Assembly: GCA_027030825.1 (NCBI GenBank)
Contig: JALVEM010000112.1
Span: 1 to 13,679, forward strand
DNA length: 13,679 nucleotides
Origin: Thiohalobacter sp.
GTDB taxonomy: Bacteria; Pseudomonadota; Gammaproteobacteria; Thiohalobacterales; Thiohalobacteraceae
Reading direction: 5' to 3'
A model generated the notes under the pieces. The model did not search any database. It was not told the origin of the DNA and saw nothing but the letters and a program-made list of their open reading frames with translations. This document shows positions 5,976 through 13,679 of this stretch, piece by piece (the stretch's first letter is position 1; each line of letters opens with the position of its first letter). Position numbers and translations under genes: made by a program.

Positions 5976-6956
5976 ATGAAAATCATCGAAGTGGTGGCCG
6001 AGGCCTCGCACGAGGCCACGATCCAGGGGCTGGCCGAACAGCAGGAAGTGGAGATCTGGTGGGGGCCGGAGAACCCGGACGGACGCAAGACGGCCCGGCT
6101 GCTCGTCCCCGACGACCGCCGCCAGTCCATCATCGACGCCCTCCAGAGTCTGCTGGGAGGGAGCGAAGACGCCCGCATCCTGATCATCCCGGTCGAGGCC
6201 GCCCTACCCCGCCCAAAGCCGGAGGAGAAGCCCCCGACCGCCCGTCTGAGCCGCGAGGAACTCTATGCGCAGCTCGGTCGCGGCAGCCGGGTCGACGGCA
6301 ACTTCCTGACCCTCGTCTTTCTCTCCACCATCGTGGCCGCCATCGGCCTGCTGGAAGACAACGTGGCGGTGGTCATCGGCGCCATGGTCATCGCACCGCT
6401 GCTGGGCCCCAATCTGGCGCTGGCCCTGGGCACGGCGCTGGGCGACATCGACCTCATCAGGGACGCCATGAAGGCCAACATCGCGGGTATCGGGCTGGCA
6501 TTCGCGCTCTCTTTCGCCATCGGCCTGCTCTGGCCGGCCAGCGTCACCAGCGAAGAAATCCTCTCGCGCACCTGGGCGGGCATCGACAGCATCGTGCTGG
6601 CGCTGGCCTCCGGCGCCGCCGGCGTGCTCTCTCTCACCAGCGGGCTGCCTGCGGTGCTGGTCGGCGTCATGGTAGCCGTGGCCCTGCTGCCGCCCACCGC
6701 CGCAAGCGGCATCCTGCTGGGTGCCGGGGCAACCGCACTGGCGCTCGACGCCGCCCTGCTGCTGGCCGTCAACATCGTCTGCGTAAACCTCTCGGCCAAG
6801 CTGGTTTTCCTGTGGCGCGGCGTGCGACCGCGTACCTGGCTGGAGAAACGCAAGGCGCGCCAGTCCATGTGGCTCTATCTGCTGTTCTGGGGGATCAGCC
6901 TCGGCGTGCTGCTCTATGTTCTGATCACGCGCGGCCACCGGCTGATCGCGCCCTGA
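5976..6956 (+). CDS. TIGR00341/DUF389 family integral membrane protein
   Basis: This is a 326-residue protein with a soluble N-terminal domain (about 1-105) and a hydrophobic core of about six to seven helices (about 110-126, 128-155, 166-187, 203-221, 223-252, 257-280 and 298-316). The diagnostic stretch AIGLLEDNVAVVIGAMVIAP (about 122-141), followed by LLGPN, and a later VALLPPTAASG match the DUF389/TIGR00341 family of bacterial and archaeal membrane proteins, whose function is not established. The ATG at 5976 has GAAGGG (5965-5970) upstream. It is divergent from slyD across 175 bp and ends 105 bp before cas3. It is ordinary chromosomal content, and I see nothing that ties it to CRISPR function. 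Confidence 0.9.
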   Translation: MKIIEVVAEASHEATIQGLAEQQEVEIWWGPENPDGRKTARLLVPDDRRQSIIDALQSLLGGSEDARILIIPVEAALPRPKPEEKPPTARLSREELYAQLGRGSRVDGNFLTLVFLSTIVAAIGLLEDNVAVVIGAMVIAPLLGPNLALALGTALGDIDLIRDAMKANIAGIGLAFALSFAIGLLWPASVTSEEILSRTWAGIDSIVLALASGAAGVLSLTSGLPAVLVGVMVAVALLPPTAASGILLGAGATALALDAALLLAVNIVCVNLSAKLVFLWRGVRPRTWLEKRKARQSMWLYLLFWGISLGVLLYVLITRGHRLIAP

Positions 6957-6982
6957 CCTGATTGACATTTGCCCAATGGCTG

Positions 6983-7012
6983 TTGACGTCCCGTCCTGCC
7001 ATTCCTCATACT
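6983..7012 (+). promoter_or_regulatory. Candidate sigma-70 promoter of the cas operon
   Basis: In the 105-bp AT-richer gap between the DUF389 gene and cas3, TTGACG (6983-6988) and CATACT (7007-7012) are spaced 18 bp apart. A second -35-like TTGACA lies at 6962-6967, without a good partner. Just downstream are two small palindromes, CCTTgttAAGG (7021-7031) and TATGgataagCATA (7033-7046), in the expected start/leader region, where they could be operators. This is the only sizeable gap in the cas operon, so the promoter should be in it; the exact hexamers are a guess from consensus. Confidence 0.45.
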
Positions 7013-7061
7013 GCCTGAATCCTTGTTAAGGATATGGATAAGCATAATCAACCAGATCAGA

Positions 7062-9789
7062 ATGGAGTCGTTCTTCAACTATTGGGGGAAAGCCGGCGAG
7101 GCGGGATATTTCCATCCGTTGCCCTGCCATTCGCTGGATGTGGCAGCCTGTGGCGTCATGCTGCTGCGCACCCTTCCGCAGTGGCGGCAACGCCTGGAGC
7201 GGCTGACCGGGCTTGCCGGCAAGGCGCTGGAGAACGCCGTTTTCTTCTATCTGGCCCTGCACGACCTGGGAAAATTCGCCACCGGCTTTCAGAACCTGCG
7301 CCCTGATCTGCTGTTCCGGCTGCAACGGCGGAAAAGCGATAAAGGCTACATCGTGCGCCACGACACCCTGGGCTATCTGCTCTGGAGACATCGGCTGCGG
7401 GCACAATTCTTCCCCGCCACGGGCCGACGGCACCGCAGTTCGCCGTATTCGGAAATAGATGCCTGGATGCGTGCCGTCACCGGCCATCATGGCGAACCAC
7501 CTGATGAAATCGAACGGGTTCTGGAAGATGCCTTCGATGATGTGGACTTTGAGGCCGCAGCTGCCTTCATCAAGGCACTGCTTGAACTAGGTGGCCTCGG
7601 GACGATTCCACAGCCGCCAGCCACTCTGGCGGCGACTGCCTCCTGGTGGCTCGCTGGCCTCGCGGTATTGGCCGACTGGCTCGGCTCCAATCGGCACTTC
7701 TTCCCCTACCGGAGCGATCCTGTGGCCCTGGTCGATTACTGGCAGGAGGCGCTGGATCGGGCGAAACAGGCCATCGAGGCCACGGACCTCATCATCCAGC
7801 CTGCTGCGCAGGGGCTCACGCTCTCCGATTGTTTCGCCGAATCGCCCGCCGGGCTGGAACCCACGCCCCTGCAGCACTGGGCACAGGCAGTAGAGATCCC
7901 TTCCGGCCCTGCCCTCTTCATCCTCGAGGATGTCACCGGGGCAGGCAAGACCGAAGCCGCCCTGATGCTGGCCTGGCGCCTGCTGCGAGTCAATGACGGT
8001 ACCGGTATCTATTTCGGCCTGCCTACCATGGCCACGGCCAACGGCATGTATCAGCGCCTGGGCAGTGGCGAACCCCCGGTCTATGCCCGCCTGTTTCAGG
8101 GCGACGATCCACCGCCACTGGCGTTGGCCCATGGTCGGGCGGACCTGGTCACGGCCTTCCGGGAGTCCATCCTGCCCCTGGATACCGACGAGCCTGCCTA
8201 TGGTGACGGCACCCAGCCGGCAGGCCCCCGCTGCAACGCCTGGCTGGCAGACAACCGCAAGAAGGCACTGCTTGCCGAGGTGGGCGTAGGCACCATCGAC
8301 CAGGCTCTGCTGGCCATCCTCGCCTCGCGCCACCAGTCGCTGCGCTTGCTGGGGTTACTGGGCAAGATACTGATCGTGGACGAAGTACACGCCTGCGATG
8401 CCTACATGAACCGACTTCTGGAGAAACTGCTGCAGGCCCATGCCAGAGCCGGCGGCAGTGCCATCCTGCTCTCGGCCACCCTGCCCCACGACCAGACTCG
8501 GCGACTGGCCTCGGCCTTCGCCAGGGGATGCGGCTTCGATTTCTCCTCCCAGGACCGAACCGATGGCTATCCGCTCGCCACCTGGCTCATCGATGGGCAA
8601 TACCACCAACAACCCATGGCCACCCGCCCCGAGGTTGCCCGCCGGGTAGAGGCAAGATTTGCCGAACAGGAAGCGGAAATCGAGGATGTGCTGCAACAGG
8701 CAGTGGAAAACGGCCGCTGCGCCTGCTGGATCTGCAATACGGTGGATGATGCCCGCCGCCGTTTCGAGGAACTGCGTGCCAAGCATCCCGACTGGCCCAT
8801 CGAGCTGTTCCATGCCCGCTTTACACTACATGACCGCCTGCGGATCGAGCAAAATGTTCTGGAACGCTTCGGCAAGGAATCGGAGCCGGAACAAAGGCGG
8901 GGACGGATTCTCGTCGCCACCCAGGTGGTGGAGCAGTCGCTTGATCTCGATTTCGATGTGCTGATCTCCGATCTGGCCCCCATCGATCTCGTCATACAAC
9001 GTGCGGGGCGGCTATGCCGTCACAGCCGTGATGTCGAGGGAAGACGCATCGATGGCCCCGATCAGCGCGGCACCCCGGTGCTCACCCTGCTTGCACCCCC
9101 CCTGGACCGACCAGCCTGGAACACGCTGGCTGCGCGACGCCCTGCCTGGCACGGCTGCCGTCTACCGCAACGAAGATGGCCGCCTGTGGCTGGCCATGAA
9201 ACTGTTGCGCGAGATGAATGGTTTCGAGATGCCTGGTGATGCCCGTCGACTGATCGAAGGTGTCTACGGCGCCGACCCCTTCGACGACATCCCTGCAGGT
9301 CTGCAACAGCAGGTGCTGAATGCGGATGGCGCGGCCAGAGGGCAACGCAGCCTGGCCGAACTCAAAGCCCTGCATCTCGAAGCAGGCTATCGGCGTGAAG
9401 GCCCCTGGCTCGATGAGGACATCGCCCCCACCCGCCTGGGTGAACCCACCACCACGCTCTGGCTCGCGCGCTGGCGGGATGGTTGCCTGCTGCCGCTCCA
9501 GGGTGACAGCCCCGATGATCCACAGGCATGGATTCTGAGCAGCCTCACCGTGCGCCAGTCGCTGGTCTCCCGTGAGATGCCACCGGAAGGCATCGACGCC
9601 GAGACCTGGGCGCAACACAAGGCCGCCCTGCCCGGCAAGGGCCGCTGGGGCGTGGTGATCGTGCTCACGCAAGAGGAAGGCAGTTTGCAGGGGCATGCCC
9701 TGGGCCCTGAAAACGAACCCCGACTGATCCGGTATTCCGAACAGAGCGGGTTACGAATCGATTTCCAACATGGGAGCAAAGCATCATGA
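7062..9789 (+). CDS. cas3: Cas3 nuclease-helicase (type I-E), interrupted by a one-base frame break at 9096-9102
   Basis: Cas3 is recruited by Cascade to unwind and degrade target DNA. The HD nuclease part shows H23, H67-D68 (LALHDLGKF) and TGHHGEPP (H142/H143). The SF2 helicase part shows Walker A TGAGKT (292-297), DEVH (440-443), SAT (471-473) and the motif VI stretch QRAGRLCRH (646-654). The frame holding these motifs runs on to a stop at 9239, but from TLLAPP (residue 680) it loses family resemblance. The next frame then continues WTDQPGTRWLRDALPGTAAV to the stop at 9787-9789, giving a standard full length of about 908 residues if one C of the C7 run is skipped. The strict product would be 725 residues with an unrelated 45-residue tail. 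The ATG at 7062 (MESFFNYWGKAG) is chosen over a TTG at 7023; it lacks a strong ribosome binding site. Its last codon overlaps cse1. Confidence 0.9.
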
Positions 9790-11393
9790 ATCTCATCACC
9801 GACCCATGGATCCCCGTCCGCCTTGCCGACGGCACACGAACCATCATTCGCCCGGCCGAGATCGCCATTCAGGACAATCCGCCGGTGGCACTGGATGCGC
9901 TTCGGGCCGACTTCAACGGCGCCCTGGCACAGTTCCTCATCGGCCTGTTGCAGACCGCCTTCGCGCCGCGCGACGATGACGAATGGATTGATCGCCTGGA
10001 GAATCCGCCCAGCGTCGAGACACTGGATCAGGCCTTCAACGCCCATGTCGACGCCTTCGCCCTGGATGGAGACGGACCGCGCTTCATGCAGGATCTGGAA
10101 AAGTTCGAACAGGAAAGAAACGGCGGTCGCAAACCCGCCGAAAACAGCATCGCCAATCTGCTGATCGACACCCCCGGGGATCAGACGCTGCGCAACAACG
10201 CCGACCATTTCATCAAGCGAGACCGAATCAAGGCACTGTGTCCTGCCTGTGCCGCTGCCGCCCTGTTCACCCTGCAGATCAATGCACCCAGTGGTGGTGC
10301 GGGACACCGGACCTCATTGCGTGGCGGCGGCCCGCTGACCACGCTGGTTGTGCTGGATCCGGAAGGAAGCAAGCTTCCCGACACCCTGTGGCACAACCTC
10401 TGGCTCAATGTGCTGCCTCGCACTGTCCGCCTCACCGGCAATCCCGGGCTGACCGGCCCAGAACACATCTTTCCCTGGCTGGCGCCCACCCGCACCAGTG
10501 ATCCCAAGGCTGGCGGAGTGGACACCACCCCTGAAGACGTCCATCCGTTGCAGATGTATTGGGCCATGCCCCGGCGCATCCGCCTCGATTTCAAACACGC
10601 CAGCGAAGGGGCATGCGATCTGTGCGGTACCGAAGGCCGCCTCGTGCAGCGATACTGGACCCTCAACTACGGCATCAATTATGTGGGTGCCTGGCGTCAT
10701 CCCCTCACCCCCTACCAGGAAAGGGAATCGTCCGACCCTCTTCCGCTGCATCCCCAGCCCGGAGGCATCGGTTATCGCCACTGGCTGGGGCTGGTCTATG
10801 CCACACCGGACGATAAGGAACGAATCGTCCCTGCCCTGGTTGTGGACACATTTCTGCGCGATTCCGAAGGCATGGGCCAGGCGCGCATCTGGGCCTTCGG
10901 CTACGACATGGACAACATGAAACCACGCTGCTGGTACGAGGCCATTCTGCCGCTCTACCGGGTGCCGGAACAGATCCGAACCCGCTTTGCGTTGCGTGTC
11001 GGGGAAATGATCCAGGGCGCCGATGCAGTCACCCGGATGCTCAGAACCGCCGTCAAGGAGGCCTGGTTCAAGCGGCCCGGCGATGTCCGCGGCGACACCG
11101 GTTTTCTGGCCGATGGTTTCTATCAGCACACCGAGGCCGATTTCTACGCCTGCCTGCCGCGCCTGATCGAAAGTATTCCCGAGGACCGGGACCGTTCGGT
11201 GCTGGCCGAGTGGCACCAGACACTGAAACGTGCCGCGCTGAGCCTGTTCGACGAATGGACGGCCAGCGGCGATCTTGCCTTCGGAGATCCGGCGCGTGTG
11301 GCCCGGGCCCGCGACAAGCTGCGCAAACAGCTCGAAGGCAGGAGACTCAGACAGATCCTTTCGTTACCGACCACCAGGGAGAATGCCGCATGA
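9786..11393 (+). CDS. casA: Cse1/CasA (Cas8e), large subunit of type I-E Cascade
   Basis: Cse1 is the large Cascade subunit, which recognises the PAM, helps open target DNA and docks Cas3. The 535-residue protein opens MNLITDPWIPVRLADGTRT, the standard Cse1 start, and includes LFTLQINAPSGGAGHRTSLR (about 160-180), with GGGPLTTLV next, and the family stretch YRHWLGLVY. Two CxxC pairs, CPAC (152-155) and CDLC (277-280), look like a Cys4 zinc site, as I recall from some Cse1 structures. The start ATG overlaps the Cas3 stop as ATGA (9786-9789), and its own stop overlaps the next start the same way, so translation is probably coupled. No defects are visible. Confidence 0.95.
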   Translation: MNLITDPWIPVRLADGTRTIIRPAEIAIQDNPPVALDALRADFNGALAQFLIGLLQTAFAPRDDDEWIDRLENPPSVETLDQAFNAHVDAFALDGDGPRFMQDLEKFEQERNGGRKPAENSIANLLIDTPGDQTLRNNADHFIKRDRIKALCPACAAAALFTLQINAPSGGAGHRTSLRGGGPLTTLVVLDPEGSKLPDTLWHNLWLNVLPRTVRLTGNPGLTGPEHIFPWLAPTRTSDPKAGGVDTTPEDVHPLQMYWAMPRRIRLDFKHASEGACDLCGTEGRLVQRYWTLNYGINYVGAWRHPLTPYQERESSDPLPLHPQPGGIGYRHWLGLVYATPDDKERIVPALVVDTFLRDSEGMGQARIWAFGYDMDNMKPRCWYEAILPLYRVPEQIRTRFALRVGEMIQGADAVTRMLRTAVKEAWFKRPGDVRGDTGFLADGFYQHTEADFYACLPRLIESIPEDRDRSVLAEWHQTLKRAALSLFDEWTASGDLAFGDPARVARARDKLRKQLEGRRLRQILSLPTTRENAA

Positions 11394-11920
11394 CACAGAA
11401 ACAACCCCTGTTCACCCCCGACAGCCAGGCCGGCAGGATCCTGGCCGACTGGTGGCGCGACCTCGAATCCGACCGGGGCGCCCGTGCCGAGCTGCGCCGC
11501 GCCCGCTCATCCGACGATGCCGCGCTGATACCGGCCACCATCGACCTGATCACCCGCCTGCGTGCCACTCCGGTGGCCGATCACAACGGCTGGCTGGCAC
11601 GCATCCCGGCCATTGCCGGCCTGGCTGCCCACCTCGATCACCATGCCGCCGACCTGGTGCTTTCGCCACCCGACAGAGACGCACTGCCCCGGCTCATGGC
11701 CAGTGCCAGGGGTGACCGGCCGCGGGTCTCGGAGCTGCGATTCCGGCGCCTGCTGCAATATTCCCGGGACGACCTCTACCGGCCCATGATCCGTGTTCTC
11801 GCCCAGCTCGATCACCGGGCCGGGTTGTTCGATCTTGCCGATGCCGTTTTCTGGTGGGGCCCACACATACAGAAGATCTGGGCGTTTGCCTACTTCCCCG
11901 CTCTCAAGAAATCCGCCTGA
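11390..11920 (+). CDS. casB: Cse2/CasB (Cas11e), small subunit of type I-E Cascade
   Basis: Cse2 is the helical small subunit, present twice in Cascade, which stabilises the crRNA-DNA hybrid and the displaced strand. The 176-residue protein is rich in Arg and helices: ILADWWRDLESDRGARAELR (about 17-36), RRLLQYSRDDLYRPMIRVL and the C-terminal FDLADAVFWWGPHIQKIWAF, which is characteristic of the family. The frame is open further upstream, but the ATG at 11390 overlaps the cse1 stop (ATGA), has AGGGAG at 11376-11381 and gives the usual length of 160-180 residues. The cas7 gene begins 20 bp after the stop. Confidence 0.93.
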   Translation: MTQKQPLFTPDSQAGRILADWWRDLESDRGARAELRRARSSDDAALIPATIDLITRLRATPVADHNGWLARIPAIAGLAAHLDHHAADLVLSPPDRDALPRLMASARGDRPRVSELRFRRLLQYSRDDLYRPMIRVLAQLDHRAGLFDLADAVFWWGPHIQKIWAFAYFPALKKSA

Positions 11921-11940
11921 TTCGAAAAGGAGAAAAAACC

Positions 11941-13017
11941 ATGGAACGCTTCGTCCAACTGCACCTGCTGACCTCCTACCCCCCGGCCAACCTCAACCGG
12001 GACGATCTCGGTCGCCCCAAGACCGCCCTGATGGGCGGTGCCGAGCGCCTGCGCATCTCCTCGCAAAGCCTCAAGCGCGCCTGGCGCACCTCCGATGTCT
12101 TTGCCGAAAGGCTGGATGGCAATATCGGCACCCGTACCAAGCGGCTGGGTGAAAAGATCTTCAACAAGCTGGTGGCAGGGGGTGTTGCTGAGAAAAAGGC
12201 CCGCGACTGGGCAAGAAAGATCGCCAACGTCTTCGGCAAGCTGAAGAAATCCAAGGACGATGGCAGCGTCGAGGCCCTGCACATCGAACAACTGGCGCAC
12301 ATCAGCCCCGAAGAGCAGGCGGCCATCGATGCACTGGTCCAGCGCCTGATCGACACCGGCGAGGCGCCCGACGAAAACGACCTGAAACTGCTGCGCAAGC
12401 AGAAGAGTGCCGCCGACATCGCCCTGTTCGGCCGCATGCTGGCGGACGATCCCGGCTTCAACACCGAAGCCGCCTGCCAGGTGGCCCATGCGATCACGGT
12501 CCACAAGGTTGTGGTGGAAGACGATTTCTATACTGCCGTGGATGATCTCAATCGTGGCGAGGAAGACGTGGGTGCCGGACACATGGGGGATACCGAATTC
12601 GGTGCCGGGCTGTTCTATCTCTACCTCTGCATCGACCGTCAATTGCTGCTGGAGAACCTGGGTGGCGATACCGGCCTCGCCAGGAAGACACTCTCCGCAC
12701 TCGTCGAAAGCGCTGCCACGGTGGCGCCTACCGGCAAGCAGAACAGCTTCGGCTCCCGGGCACGCGCCAGCTATATTCTCTGCGAAAAGGGTAACGCGCA
12801 GCCACGCAATCTGTCGGTCGCCTTTCTCAAACCCGTGGAGGCGCATGGCGACGGCCTGCTGGCCAATGCCATCACGGCCTTGGCAGGCGAACGTGATCGG
12901 CTGGACAAGGCCTATGGTGACGGCGATGCCAATGCCGTGATCATGGACACCGTAACGGGCGAAGGCAATCTGAAGGAAATCATCTCCTATGCCACCGAGG
13001 GTCTGGAAAATGCCTGA
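11941..13017 (+). CDS. casC: Cas7/Cse4/CasC, backbone subunit of type I-E Cascade
   Basis: Cas7 is the RAMP-fold backbone subunit, present in six copies along the crRNA. The 358-residue sequence begins MERFVQLHLLTSYPPANLNR, followed by the hallmark GGAERLRISSQSLKRAWRTS (about 32-51). It includes TEFGAGLFYLYLCIDRQLL and PTGKQNSFGSRARASYI, both typical of Cas7e. The ATG at 11941 follows a strong AAGGAG (11927-11932), stronger than the sites of its neighbours, which fits the higher copy number needed for this subunit. The frame is open upstream into cse2, but no other start is as good. Its end overlaps cas5 by 8 bp. Confidence 0.95.
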   Translation: MERFVQLHLLTSYPPANLNRDDLGRPKTALMGGAERLRISSQSLKRAWRTSDVFAERLDGNIGTRTKRLGEKIFNKLVAGGVAEKKARDWARKIANVFGKLKKSKDDGSVEALHIEQLAHISPEEQAAIDALVQRLIDTGEAPDENDLKLLRKQKSAADIALFGRMLADDPGFNTEAACQVAHAITVHKVVVEDDFYTAVDDLNRGEEDVGAGHMGDTEFGAGLFYLYLCIDRQLLLENLGGDTGLARKTLSALVESAATVAPTGKQNSFGSRARASYILCEKGNAQPRNLSVAFLKPVEAHGDGLLANAITALAGERDRLDKAYGDGDANAVIMDTVTGEGNLKEIISYATEGLENA

Positions 13018-13679
13018 ACTGCTGCTGTTTCAGCTGTATGGTCCGCTTGCAAGCTGGGGCGAGCCCGCCGTGGGCGAATACCGCCCCAGCGCCACCCATC
13101 CCGGCAAGTCGCAGATCACCGGCCTGCTGGCCGCGGCCCTGGGCATTCGCCGTGACGAGGAACAGCGCCTTGCCGGCTTGGCTCAGGGTTACGGACTGGC
13201 GGTGCGCATCGATGCCGAAGGTGAACTGCTGCGTGACTATCACACCACCCAGGTGCCTCCCAACCGACGCGGACAACAGTTTCATACCCGCAAGGAAGAA
13301 ATGGCTGTCGATGGGCTCTATACCATCCTCTCCCAGCGCGACTACCGTGTCGAAGCAGCCTGGACCTGTGCGCTCTGGTCGAGGGGCCAGGCGCCCTACA
13401 CACTGGATGCCTTGCGCACGGCGCTGAGAGAACCACGCTTCGCCCTCTATCTCGGCCGTAAATCCTGCCCCCTCGCCCTGCCATTGCATCCACGCATCAT
13501 ACAGGCAGGCACGATCAAGGAAGCCTTCTCCTGCTATGCTTTCGACGAAAGGCTCTCCCGGCACCTGTTACACAACCGTGACAGGCACCGCTATTGCTGG
13601 GAGGAACCACTGCCTCCGGACCTGGAAACCGGATTCGGTGAAGCCGAACAGCTCTGGCGCGTCCCCCGCAACGATCTGC
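13010..13679 (+). CDS. casD: Cas5e/CasD, crRNA 5'-handle binding subunit, 3'-truncated by window edge
   Basis: Cas5 caps the 5' handle of the crRNA in Cascade. The 223 visible codons are open to the window edge. The start MPELLLFQLYGPLASWGEPA and the following YRPSATHPGKSQITGLLAAA (about 24-43) are the classic Cas5 N-terminal pattern. Later segments include YHTTQVPP, FHTRKEEM and YLGRKSCPLALPL, all expected in type I-E Cas5. The ATG at 13010 overlaps the cas7 stop by 8 bp, which implies coupling. Usual family length is about 220-250 residues, so only the last few codons are missing. cas6e would be expected next. Confidence 0.94.
   Translation, partial: MPELLLFQLYGPLASWGEPAVGEYRPSATHPGKSQITGLLAAALGIRRDEEQRLAGLAQGYGLAVRIDAEGELLRDYHTTQVPPNRRGQQFHTRKEEMAVDGLYTILSQRDYRVEAAWTCALWSRGQAPYTLDALRTALREPRFALYLGRKSCPLALPLHPRIIQAGTIKEAFSCYAFDERLSRHLLHNRDRHRYCWEEPLPPDLETGFGEAEQLWRVPRNDL

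Noticed and set aside
5801..6187. N-terminal extension of slyD
   Set aside because: The extension reads antisense into the DUF389 gene and is Arg/Ser-rich. The ATG at 5800 with AGGAAG gives the standard SlyD start.
5795..6961. 388-codon plus-strand frame overlapping the DUF389 gene
   Set aside because: It is low-complexity, rich in Arg, Gly and Pro, and lies out of frame with a clear membrane protein that has a good ribosome binding site.
9001..9789. A separate gene beginning at 9001 in the +1 frame downstream of the cas3 helicase motifs
   Set aside because: Its first roughly 32 codons have no family resemblance and overlap conserved Cas3 codons. Resemblance to Cas3 begins exactly at the C7 run, so this is the C-terminal part of Cas3 rather than an independent gene. 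Internal reinitiation, for example at the ATG at 9196, is possible but lacks a clear ribosome binding site.
9387..10307. 306-codon minus-strand frame across the cas3/cse1 junction
   Set aside because: It is antisense to two conserved cas genes, has no plausible ribosome binding site and no recognisable motif.

Overview
The window is GC-rich, densely packed chromosomal DNA. Its gene set (PPK2 polyphosphate kinase, a PIMT/rhodanese/TolC cluster, TcdA, a SlyD-type FKBP, a TIGR00341/DUF389 membrane protein and a type I-E cas operon) and the dispersed inverted repeats suggest a gammaproteobacterium, perhaps of the Chromatiales or a related free-living group. That placement is inference from gene content and style, not a database match.

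Layout. Positions 1-903 (+) hold the 3' part of ppk2 and a small acidic protein two bases downstream. Positions 904-1512 hold no gene. This stretch contains a low-complexity GCAGAGG-type repeat, two copies of a MITE-like inverted-repeat element with GTCATTCCGG/CCGGAATGAC ends, and a short 29-bp tandem repeat. Positions 1513-4377 (+) form a tight four-gene cluster: a divergent PIMT-family methyltransferase, a single-domain rhodanese, a TolC-type outer-membrane channel and a hemerythrin-like HHE protein, separated by 2 bp, by 12 bp and by an 8-bp overlap. Positions 4402-5800 (-) hold tcdA and slyD, with a hairpin terminator between them. Positions 5976-6956 (+) hold a TIGR00341/DUF389 membrane protein.

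Positions 7062 to the end (+) are a type I-E CRISPR-Cas operon in the canonical order cas3-cse1-cse2-cas7-cas5. Short overlaps couple cas3/cse1 (ATGA), cse1/cse2 (ATGA) and cas7/cas5. Cas5 is cut by the window edge, so cas6e, cas1, cas2 and the arrays, if present, lie beyond it. Cse1, Cse2, Cas7, Cas5 and the missing Cas6e would form the crRNA-guided Cascade complex, which recruits Cas3 to degrade target DNA.

The most notable feature is a one-base frame break in cas3 at a run of seven C residues (9096-9102). All nuclease and helicase motifs are intact upstream of it, and a well-preserved C-terminal domain continues in the +1 frame as far as the ATGA junction with cse1. It could be a sequencing error, a phase-variable or recent inactivating mutation, or recoding. 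I found no clearly novel multi-gene system. The repeat cluster, the Cas3 break and the altered active-site segment of the PIMT homologue deserve the second look.
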